Assembly (NCBI GenBank): GCA_037951105.1
Contig: JBAMJV010002920.1
Coordinates: 186,001-250,000 of the forward strand
Origin: Echinarachnius parma
Lineage: Eukaryota; Echinodermata; Echinoidea; Clypeasteroida; Echinarachniidae
Length of the DNA: 64,000 bases
Direction of reading: 5' to 3'
The notes under the pieces are model-generated. The model saw nothing but the letters and a program-made list of their open reading frames with translations, was not told the DNA's origin and made no database searches. Position 1 is the stretch's first letter; every line of letters begins with the position of its first letter. Positions 43,736 to 53,450 of the stretch are shown here, piece by piece. The translations under genes were made by a program, and so were the position numbers.

Positions 43736-45304
43736 CCCTCCACTTCCCCTCCTCCCTCTCTACAATACTAGTGCACAGTTCATCACTAACAATACATGGT
43801 GCAAGGGAAGAGGTGTTTGTGTGGGGGCATGTGTGTGTGTGTATGTGCATTTGTGTGTGTACAACCATGCATTCATGCATGCATAATAACAGTGATTAAC
43901 GGATGTCAACAAAGAACTGTTACACGCTTAATCACAGGGAGACTTTATCATCCATGTCGAGAGGACACAATCACTGACATTTCACAATTCCAAGAAAGCT
44001 GCCTGAGTCTGGACGTGACAAACATAGCAAGATAAATCTACCACTTCAGCACTATGGAGATTGGACAATCCAGAAGTCATCCTCTTAATTAGAATCGCAA
44101 TGCATTACATCCCTGTGTCTACATTGAAATCAAAATGTGTAATAACAGGAAGCTTTCTTCCAATCAAGATAGGAAAAAGGCATCAAGCGTGGAGATGATA
44201 TCTCCTGCTGGTCGTAGTTTTGAACAAGGCTAGTTTGTGCATACTGCCTAACACTGTGCCAATGTGTAGCAACATGCCCAAGGGGTTCACAAGAAGGCAT
44301 CGTGCATCTGGTTCACAAATCCCAACTACCGTTAAGACTAGAACATAGTCAAACATTTATGATTGTTTGAATGCATGATGGGCCCATTGCAGAAAGAGTT
44401 GCAAATAATTGTTATGTTGCAATTAATTACCCGTCAGTATATTAAGCACATATGAACCAATCAGATTTGCGAATTTAGTAACATGATCTGACTTGCAATT
44501 AATCGCAACTTTACAGTAGATTGCAAGTCTTTCTGCAACAGGGATAAGGCCTGGCTAGACTGCTCCTCAGGGAGTGGAAGACATGCTCACTGAAATACAT
44601 GTCTCTGAATTACAATGGGTAATTTAAATGGAAATTGGTATTAGAGGAGTAATAAATAAAAACATGATATTGGTTCATAGACTATCATTAATAGTTTGTA
44701 ACATGCTACACATGCCTAGGTCATCAGTTTGAAGCTAGTGTCACCTATTTCTAAAGAATCTTTAAAGGGATCTCTCATACCGTGCTGTATTTGTATTACC
44801 AATATAAGCATAGAACAGTTTGCAGTTTTTCAAATTTCCCTTTTGTTAAAAAGATATTTACGATTGAAGTGTTCTGTTTTTTAATTATCCACTGGAAGTC
44901 AGTGCGATGAGTAAGCGAATACCAAAGACAATACTATAAAAGATACTCATTTCACAGATTTATAGAAACAACTCATCACCCTATTAACACCAACATCTGT
45001 TGCTAAACTATGGTTTGCACTTTTGTCTAAATCTGCAGTGTTTCACCAGACACCAAATCAACAGCACTGAAATGATGAAGTTTTCAAGGCAAAGAGAAAC
45101 AAAAAGTTAACCCACTGCCAATGGGCACCTGGCAATCAAGGTATAAATTCAATCAGAATTCCTATACCTAGGCTAGGAGCAAGTGGATTAAACGATCGCA
45201 GATATCGCTATTATTTCTCACTCTTTAACGGATGTGTTGAGGATCAATACCAATGGTGTCAACATTAAAGCACATGACATCCACAACTAGCGATGGTAAC
45301 GATT
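43736..45304. other. no gene seen
   Basis: Unique AT-rich sequence with a (GT)n patch (43818-43860), a MITE (44383-44543) and a TTAAAGGGATCTCTCATAC half-element (44763-44900) related to family F3. Confidence 0.5.
44383..44543. mobile_element. ~160-bp MITE with CCCATTGCAGAAAG ends
   Basis: CCCATTGCAGAAAGAGTTGC at the left pairs with GCAAGTCTTTCTGCAACAGGG at the right; internal GCAATTAAT blocks also pair. Superfamily not assigned. Confidence 0.78.
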
Positions 45305-45387
45305 TTAACCAATTGAAGACTATCTGATATTCTTGCATTCAATGTGCATTCTCAATTCTATTTTCAGGACCACCCCTAACAAGTTAA
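45305..45387. mobile_element. TTAA-flanked hairpin MITE, family F1 (diverged)
   Basis: TTAACCAATTGAAGAC ... CAGGACCACCCCTAACAAGTTAA. Shares its right TTAA with the next element. Confidence 0.68.
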
Positions 45388-45463
45388 CCCACTCCCTTCC
45401 AGATTCTGACATCACCATAGACTTTGTACACAACCCATCTAGCTCCTGTAGACAAGCGGTTTA
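45384..45463. mobile_element. TTAA-type hairpin MITE, family F2 (inverted)
   Basis: TTAACCCACTCCCTTCCAG ... CATAGACTTTGTACACAACC ... GACAAGCGGTTTA, the reverse orientation of the 26334 copy. Confidence 0.7.
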
Positions 45464-47375
45464 CAGCATTAGTAAATTACATACAGGTAACCTCTTCAAA
45501 TGAGGTGTTGGATACACATAAAACTTCTATTTCTGTCAAGTCAGACACAATGTATTTTTAGGAATGTGATGTATTCAAAAGAAATGAACTAAGCTCAAGG
45601 CATGTAGCATTATGACTTCCCTGAAAGTTTAAATAAAGACAATCTAAATCCACTTGACAGAGGAAAAATCTTTGTGTAAAATTGTGCTCATTGCCCTTTA
45701 AAAAAAGAAAATCCTATCAAACGAAAACTAGATACTGTGCTTAGACAGTGATCTCCCCTCCAGTGTTTGGTGAGTAAGGCTTCACGCTCAATTATGTAGC
45801 GATTTTGTTTATTTTTTCATCCTCCTTCTGATCACTTCATTGTCAAAACAAAATCCAATCAAACAGTAGCTAGATCCAGCAAGCTGAGAGCCCCTACGAG
45901 GCTGCAGCCCCAGCACCCCCCCCCCCCCCCCATTTCACGATTGCCCAATACATATAACGAGGGAGAAAATCTATGATTAATTATTAATGTTGTGTGAATT
46001 ATTAATAGCTTATTTTGTTTGCATTTTTAATGTATTTATTTATTTATATATATTTCAGTTTTAAAATGAATTTATTTTTTTTATTTTATTTTTTTTTTGG
46101 GGGGGGGGGGGGGGGGACCTAAGTTTATATGAACAAAATGAGAAAATGAGTCCATACATATTTTACTGCATGCCAAGGATGTTCACATCATCTCTTTCTA
46201 AAAGGGGTAGCTGGCTAGCTGCTTTAGGAGCCAGAACAAACACACCAAGCATTTACGTCATTCTTTCAAAAACGACGAGTGCCACCAAAGCTCAGAATCG
46301 GAGTAAAAAAACAAATAAACATTCCAAGAGTAGGGGGTTATATTTGACTGCATAGCTTCTTCCCATTTATTAGGATGATTCTTCATACAGTTCACTCCTT
46401 CCCCTCTCATTCTCCTCTCTTTTTTCCCCTCTTTCTCCTCTTTTTCCTTCTCTTTTTATTTTGCCCAGAGTCATTTTTATTTTAGCTGAAATGTATTTCT
46501 TTCTGATCACAAGGTCAATTTTGTGACAAGGCGAGTGAATTAAACCGCCTCCTTTTCATGACAAGAAAAGAATGATGGGTTTCTACGCATTGAGCTAAGT
46601 GAGATGCCGTCTATACTGTCCATGTGTGGTGTTGCAGGCATATGTCCATGAATAGGCCGCAGTCTATATTCTATCTTGCAATTCTCAAACGAAAATGATT
46701 TTTTTTTTCTTTTTTTTTTCCCTTACCGCATTGCAATCGAGAAAGACCCTTAAAATAAATCTATTATTCCTGCAGAATCAAAATGAAAGCAATAGTATAT
46801 TTTTGTTTAGAATGACCTTTATGAAATCATTGTTTTGAGGTAATGGAAAACTGAGTGTAATATTGAATTTTCTAATACATTTTCATTGTTGAAAAAGAGT
46901 TCTAAAATGTCAGAAATATCCATACAATTTTAATTTTAACATTAATGGTGAGTCACACCTTTTGTTTGATAACTTGAAAACAATATTTATAAAGCCTACA
47001 ACTTAGCCTACCCATTTGTTAAATCAAATATTTTAAACATATTTACAATTTTCTCTATATTGAATTTTCATTAAAACAAATTTTAAAAAGTGAAAATAAA
47101 GGCTGAAACTTTCACATATCTAAAGGGAGCCCTCTCTAATAAACGACTGCTATCTATTTGAATGAAAACGGCCTCCTAACTTAACTGTGAAGATTTCTTT
47201 CTACAGTATTTCAATCAAGGTTGAATAATAACTTTCAAGTTTGATTAAGTCAATAAAACTTGGTCTGACAATAATGCTTTATTTGCTTACTTTTCAAAAT
47301 AACAATTCTGCCCACAACTAAAATTTGATTGAAGATATTAATTAGAATATTGTGTAAAAAGTGTCAATTTATAAT
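45464..47375. other. no gene seen
   Basis: AT-rich; poly-C at ~45919-45933, T/G-rich homopolymer junction at ~46076-46117, and T-rich runs near 46700. A ~100-bp segment at 46850-46960 resembles part of family F5. No coding feature. Confidence 0.5.
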
Positions 47376-47946
47376 TTAAAGGGATAGTTGAGTTTTGGTA
47401 GAGAGGGCGCTACACAAAATAATTTTTTTGTAAGATAATGAAAAACTGAGTGTCAAATTTGAAAGAGCATACAATTTTAATAGCAGAAGAAACTTTATTT
47501 GATCAAAATCGGTTCAGAAACGGCTGAAATATCCATAAACATAACCATTTGTAATAAATGTGGGGCCCACAAGTATTCGATAATTTTGAACCAGCCGTTA
47601 AAATTTGTTTTAAAATGCTTCCTCTTTTCAAAAATGTTCAAAAGAGGTTTTTAGATAGTTGTTGATTATCTCTCTATCTAATCACTATTACAAAACATCA
47701 CATGCACAATATTTTATTTTAAATGGTTTAAACAAATGCGTTTTTTGAAAGCGTCCTCTTTAGTTTAAAAAGCTCTTTTTGAATGATAACAGGTTTTTTA
47801 CTTAGTCGTTTGTAATTTTTGTATTCCTTTTGAGCATGGTGGAGTTATAACTATTAGTTTGTAATGTAATGGTGCAGGTTTTGGATACTAAAATTCAGTT
47901 TGACTAAAACTGTACTCTCTCTACCAGAACTCAACTATCCCTTTAA
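47376..47946. mobile_element. TTAA-flanked 571-bp MITE, family F5
   Basis: TTAAAGGGATAGTTGAGTTT at the left, AACTCAACTATCCCTTTAA at the right; TGGTAGAGAG and CTCTCTACCA also pair. No transposase inside. Confidence 0.9.
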
Positions 47947-48199
47947 ATTCAAATGACACTAAATAACCTTACTGAATATATCCACATAATATAAAAAGAA
48001 AAATGAAAACGAATGATGATTTACCTACTAAAAAAACTTTTTTGTACCTTTGCTTTCAGTCTCAATAAATGATTAATCAATCCTATCAAATTAAATGTAT
48101 TTGCTGTTTAGTTCTGTAAATTTGTAATTGAGTTTTGTTTTTACATCTATATGTATCTCATTTTGTTCTCAGCGTGTTACATTGTGTACAATATTATCA

Positions 48200-48700
48200 T
48201 TAAGCCGTTAGAACTCTACACCCAGGCCAGATCACAAACAAAAAACATTTCTGTGAAGATCCTTTTCTTACAACTCCTTCCATTCCCAATCAATCATTAA
48301 GCAGTTAGAATCCTACACACAGGCCTGATCACAAACAAACAAAACATAACTGGGATAACAATTTGTATTACATTTGTATTCATACTCGATGAATGATTAA
48401 GCAGTCGCAATAAATATTCTACACCCAGACCTGATCACAAATGAAAAACCATGCCTAAGCTAACCCTTTTCTTACATCTTCTTTCATTCCAAATGAATCA
48501 TTAAGCAGTTAGAATCCTACAACCAGGCCTGATCACAAAACACACATAATTGTGATAACAATTTTATTACATTTGTAGTCATGCTCGATGAATGATTAAG
48601 CAGTGGCAATAAATATTCTACACCTAGACCTGATCACAAACGAAAAACACGCCTGAGCTAACCCTTTTCTTACATTTGTTTTCATTCTCAATAAATGAAT
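48200..48700. repeat. degenerate higher-order tandem repeat (~95-bp subunits)
   Basis: CATTAAGCAGTTAGAATCCTA, CCAGGCCTGATCACAAA and ACCCTTTTCTTACAT recur at ~48200, 48295, 48395, 48490 and 48590, alternating two subunit types (~190-bp period). A further fragment (TTCTACACCCAGACCTGATC) at 48811-48830 lies beyond an F1 insertion. Confidence 0.88.
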
Positions 48701-48795
48701 AACCCATTCAGGACTGATTGATTTTGCTATATATATATGACATGTATTCTCCATAGACCCTAGTATGTTTTCGGGACCAGTCCTGAAGCAGTTAA
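48700..48795. mobile_element. TTAA-type hairpin MITE, family F1
   Basis: AACCCATTCAGGACTGATTG ... GGGACCAGTCCTGAAGCAGTTAA, interrupting the 48.2-48.8 kb tandem repeat. Confidence 0.8.
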
Positions 48796-49206
48796 GCCGT
48801 TAGAATATGTATTCTACACCCAGACCTGATCGCAAAAAACATGGCTGCTTTGAATGAGAGGGGAAGGCCTCGGAAGCGCCCTAGACCTGTAAATCAATCA
48901 TCTCCAATCATCTGCATTATTACAGTGAAGTGATCAATATGGCAGCCCTAGTTTTGACCTTGTAATGAATAGAACATGTATACAGGGCAAATGAGTCCAA
49001 CTGCACCAAAAATAAACACGTCATCATCTTGAATGTACTTTCCAGAATATGCAGACTTTTTAAAATATTCATAAATGATTTGTCACTGTCTTCATACAAT
49101 GGCAAATTAGAGCACAATGTATGCTGTTGATGAAAATATGAATAAGAGAACATTTTAGATATATATTAAAAGCCTTACATAGAGTTTAAAGACTGGTTGG
49201 TTAAAC

Positions 49207-49217
49207 AATGAGTATTT
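49207..49217. repeat. left target-site duplication of array 1
   Basis: AATGAGTATTT, identical to 51144-51154 at the other end of the array. Confidence 0.88.
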
Positions 49218-49311
49218 AATAGTAAATATATAATCCATTGCGGATATAGTATCGGAAATAATATCGCTAATGATATTCGCTTGTCTCGCAATGTAAAACT
49301 AGGAATCTAAA

Positions 49312-49354
49312 CGATCACGACGTTTCGTATGCTACTGCAATACTTTGTCAAATG
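49312..49354 (-). ncRNA. degenerate hammerhead-like motif (first of four in array 1)
   Basis: Minus strand: TTGACAA, a bulged hairpin GTATTGC-AGTA-GCATAC, then GAAA, then CGTC. This is the order of a type I hammerhead core (CUGANGA, stem II, GAAA, stem III). ATCAT upstream can pair with GTGAT downstream as stem I. C3 and G8 of the consensus are T and A here, so cleavage is doubtful. Further copies at 49774, 50236 and 50698. Confidence 0.4.
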
Positions 49355-49378
49355 ATAATATCGAATGTAGACACTCGG

Positions 49379-49388
49379 CTTTTATGCT
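49379..49388 (-). promoter_or_regulatory. TATA-like box of the array monomer
   Basis: Minus strand GAGCATAAAAGCC, with CCAATCAGCGG about 80 bp upstream and a second CCAAT box (opposite strand) nearby. The hammerhead-like motif begins ~25-65 bp downstream. This spacing suggests a Pol II promoter in each monomer; inference only. Confidence 0.35.
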
Positions 49389-51143
49389 CTACCGTGGCTC
49401 CCAACATCACAATCTCGCATGAGCGATTGCGTTCCTGATAGGTCAACAACGGAACCCGCTGATTGGCCGGTGCACACGGGCAAACAACCAATCAACGGAA
49501 CACTGGATCGGCCCGCCTAACGAAACAGCGTACGATACGTCGCCACGACACTACCCCGAACAACCGGCCCACAACGGTTGATGCCAAACCCACGGCAGAA
49601 CCCCCCTAGCCACCTTCTCGCTACAACGCTCATATCTACGTATCAATTTCAGGGCAGGGTGCCCGTATGTTCAATCAATAATAGTAAATATATAATCCAT
49701 TGCGGATATAGTATCGGAAATAATATCGCTAATGATATTCGCTTGTCTCGCAATGTAAAACTAGGAATCTAAACGATCACGACGTTTCGTATGCTACTGC
49801 AATACTTTGTCAAATGATAATATCGAATGTAGACACTCGGCTTTTATGCTCTACCGTGGCTCCCAACATCACAATCTCGCATGAGCGATTGCGTTCCTGA
49901 TAGGTCAACAACGGAACCCGCTGATTGGCCGGTGCACACGGGCAAACAACCAATCAACGGAACACTGGATCGGCCCGCCTAACGAAACAGCGTACGATAC
50001 GTCGCCACGACACTACCCCGAACAACCGGCCCACAACGGTTGATGCCAAACCCACGGCAGAACCCCCCTAGCCACCTTCTCGCTACAACGCTCATATCTA
50101 CGTATCAATTTCAGGGCAGGGTGCCCGTATGTTCAATCAATAATAGTAAATATATAATCCATTGCGGATATAGTATCGGAAATAATATCGCTAATGATAT
50201 TCGCTTGTCTCGCAATGTAAAACTAGGAATCTAAACGATCACGACGTTTCGTATGCTACTGCAATACTTTGTCAAATGATAATATCGAATGTAGACACTC
50301 GGCTTTTATGCTCTACCGTGGCTCCCAACATCACAATCTCGCATGAGCGATTGCGTTCCTGATAGGTCAACAACGGAACCCGCTGATTGGCCGGTGCACA
50401 CGGGCAAACAACCAATCAACGGAACACTGGATCGGCCCGCCTAACGAAACAGCGTACGATACGTCGCCACGACACTACCCCGAACAACCGGCCCACAACG
50501 GTTGATGCCAAACCCACGGCAGAACCCCCCTAGCCACCTTCTCGCTACAACGCTCATATCTACGTATCAATTTCAGGGCAGGGTGCCCGTATGTTCAATC
50601 AATAATAGTAAATATATAATCCATTGCGGATATAGTATCGGAAATAATATCGCTAATGATATTCGCTTGTCTCGCAATGTAAAACTAGGAATCTAAACGA
50701 TCACGACGTTTCGTATGCTACTGCAATACTTTGTCAAATGATAATATCGAATGTAGACACTCGGCTTTTATGCTCTACCGTGGCTCCCAACATCACAATC
50801 TCGCATGAGCGATTGCGTTCCTGATAGGTCAACAACGGAACCCGCTGATTGGCCGGTGCACACGGGCAAACAACCAATCAACGGAACACTGGATCGGCCC
50901 GCCTAACGAAACAGCGTACGATACGTCGCCACGACACTACCCCGAACAACCGGCCCACAACGGTTGATGCCAAACCCACGGCAGAACCCCCCTAGCCACC
51001 TTCTCGCTACAACGCTCATATCTACGTATCAATTTCAGGGCAGGGTGCCCGTATGTTCAATCAATAATAGTAAATATATAATCCATTGCGGATATAGTAT
51101 CGGAAATAATATCGCTAATGATATTCGCTTGTCTCGCAATGTA

Positions 51144-51154
51144 AATGAGTATTT
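51144..51154. repeat. right target-site duplication of array 1
   Basis: AATGAGTATTT, matching 49207-49217. Confidence 0.88.
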
Positions 51155-51629
51155 GTTTCTTGTTTTTAGCCAATATGTCATAAATGTATTTAACATGTCT
51201 GAAGCCTGTACTGTGTAAATAAATTAATGTGAAGTTTGAAACTGGTTTGTTATGTCTTATTTAAATTAGTGCAGAGTTATTCCCTTTATTTCACTAAATG
51301 TTTAAACGTTTAAAAGTTATAAAAACAAATCAATAATTAACGTTTTTAAAACTACATGTACTACTAAATGTTCGACTCGGCCTTAACGTGTATGATTTCT
51401 TTTTTAAAAACCCTGTTGTTCTTGTTATTTAAATGTACATTTGAAACTAAAATATATATTATCAATCTACTGAAGATATGAAGATGTCTGATGCAATCAA
51501 ACTATAACAACACCATTAGATATCAAAGCAAGATGGATCGTGAAATGCACCTAGTACAAAATTATTCCTCTGCCTGCCATTGCGCGATTATTGTATCAAG
51601 CTCAAATTAATTTATATAATTTTTATTAA
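51155..51629. other. no gene seen
   Basis: AT-rich unique sequence between array 1 and the TGACCT repeat. Confidence 0.5.
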
Positions 51630-52170
51630 TACAAAATGTGTAAGCTCCCCAAAATACATAGAGGTACCAAGTTTGAAGGTATTACGTCAGCCGGTTCTTG
51701 AAATATCGCAATTACGAGCTATTTCTGCATATATATATATATATAATGAACCCTGTGACCTTGACCTATGATCTCATGACCCCAAAATCTACTCAGTTCA
51801 TTAGCTCCCCAAGATACGTACAGGTACCAATACAGGTATCAATGGTATCTGTCATCAGGATCTTGAGATATTGTGCTTACACAAGCTATAATTGAATATA
51901 TTTAATGAGCTCTGTGACCTTGACCTTTGATTTCATGACCCCAAAATTTAATCAGCTCATTGGCACCCCAAGATACATATATATGAACCAAATTCAGATC
52001 ATTGTTACCCTGTTATTTTCACACATACCAAGCTTCAAATTGATCCATCAATTGGTTCTAGAGATATCGCGTGAAAGATAACGGATTAACAGGACAGACG
52101 AACATACGTACGGACGGATGAACAACCCAAAAACATAATGCCTATCTATGGCCACTTCGTTGGCGGAGGT
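51630..52170. repeat. interspersed repeat with TGACCTTGACCT boxes
   Basis: Two ~150-bp subunits (AGCTCCCCAAAATACAT ... CTGTGACCTTGACCTATG ... CATGACCCCAAAATCTA) followed by ACAGGACAGACGAAC...AAACATAATGCC and CCACTTCGTTGGCGGAGG. The same phrases are widespread in marine invertebrate genomes from memory. The TGACCT repeats resemble nuclear-receptor half sites. Confidence 0.75.
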
Positions 52171-53438
52171 ATAACTATAATATCACTTGATATATCATTA
52201 TAACACATCATTCTCATGATCTGACTCTCTCTCTCGTCCTATCTACAAGGTCACATATCTGGTGCCTGGGATGGTGCAGATAATTAAAACAGAAACAATT
52301 AGCTAATTACACACAGGGGCACTATCACTCATAATAGCCCACCAAGGAGACGTGCTGAGAATACATCCCTCAATTTGGGTTTCTTGGCAAGCGGCCGGCC
52401 GTCTCACACCAGAAGCATTCCATGTGCATAGCCAAGCATCCTCATACAAGCTCAGAGACAACGTCGCCATAGCAGCGAGATATTGATTTATCCCCATCTA
52501 TTAATCGTTAATGGCAATCCAATGTCATTGTATGGACATGTGAATGATGGGTTTGGGGTTGGTGTTGGGGAAATATGTACAGTAGGTAGTGGCAGTGGTA
52601 GTGCCGGCCATGATAAAGATTAGATATGAGAAGAGAAAGACCTGGGGTAAGTATAAAGAAACATGACATTTTCATTTGCAACACAGATTTGGGTGTTATT
52701 TTTCTAACCCTTACCCTAACCCTAATCATAACTCAAATATCTAATCATAAACCCAAACCTATCTTTCACTAAAAATGATACCATGGCAAACCCTGGGTTT
52801 GATTACCGATAGAGGAAATGTTGTTTCACTGGCAGATTGATCCATGGTTCATTTTAGAGCACTGATCCATGATCACTTGTTTATGGCAACCAGACAAAGG
52901 TTGCGCTCATTGTGAGGGGGGAGATCGAGCGCTTAAACAATGCCCCTCCATCTTCGACATCGTTGATCTATGGCAGAGATCTCATTACAGGGAAAGGTTG
53001 TGAGAATAAAAACATGGTTGACTAACTGAATTCCCCTCTCACAGTAAAGTACAGAGTGTGACCTTCATATGAGTGAGCCTGGGAGATGGAAAATTATAAT
53101 GAGAATTTCTTCGTGCCTACACCAAGGTAGAAATTATAGCCCCCATTATTGCTTCACATGCCTCTATATGAACTGCAATTTTCTCCCGTCATCATTATTC
53201 TCCCTCTCATCATGTTTTCAGCACTTTCTCTCCACCATTTTACCTCGCTCCTTTTCTCTCTCTCTCTGATATACATCAATAAATGGTTTTAAATATGCTC
53301 TGGAACTGCATCTTTCTTTCTTTCTCTCCTTGCGAGGAAGTATATAATTCTCATAATTGCTCTTCCACTTCTTTTTTCATCACTTTCTCTTAACCATCTC
53401 TCTCTCTGATAAACATGTATATCCATATACTGTACATC
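52171..53438. other. no gene seen; possible conserved non-coding patch
   Basis: 52290-52520 is compositionally richer than its surroundings and contains TTAGCTAATTA and GATTTATCCCC motifs but no repeat or coding pattern. (TAACCC)-like phrases at 52708-52725 are short. CT-rich sequence at 53240-53400. Confidence 0.45.
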
Positions 53439-53450
53439 TATTCACTTTCT
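53439..53450. repeat. left target-site duplication of array 2
   Basis: TATTCACTTTCT, identical to 56284-56295. Confidence 0.82.

Larger units (their letters stand above)
49218..51143 (-). mobile_element. array 1: tandem multimer (4.17 x 462 bp) of a retrozyme/Penelope-like non-autonomous element
   Basis: The unit repeats exactly every 462 bp with no difference noted between copies. The array begins AATAGTAAATATATAATCC and ends CTCGCAATGTA, so a 78-bp module is present at both ends. It is bounded by identical 11-bp duplications. Each full monomer contains, on the minus strand, CCAAT boxes, a TATA-like box and a hammerhead-like GAAACGTC motif. Metazoan retrozymes are tandem, hammerhead-bearing, ~10-bp-TSD elements mobilised through circular RNA. 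The match in architecture is strong, but the ribozyme core is degenerate, so the class is inferred. The 64-residue frames repeated in it are not considered genes. Confidence 0.6.

Noticed and set aside
49218-51143. CRISPR array or ordinary satellite
   Set aside because: The repeat unit is 462 bp without short repeat-spacer alternation, and the array has a target-site duplication.
52705-52730. Interstitial telomere repeat
   Set aside because: Only about three imperfect CCCTAA-like units; too short to support.
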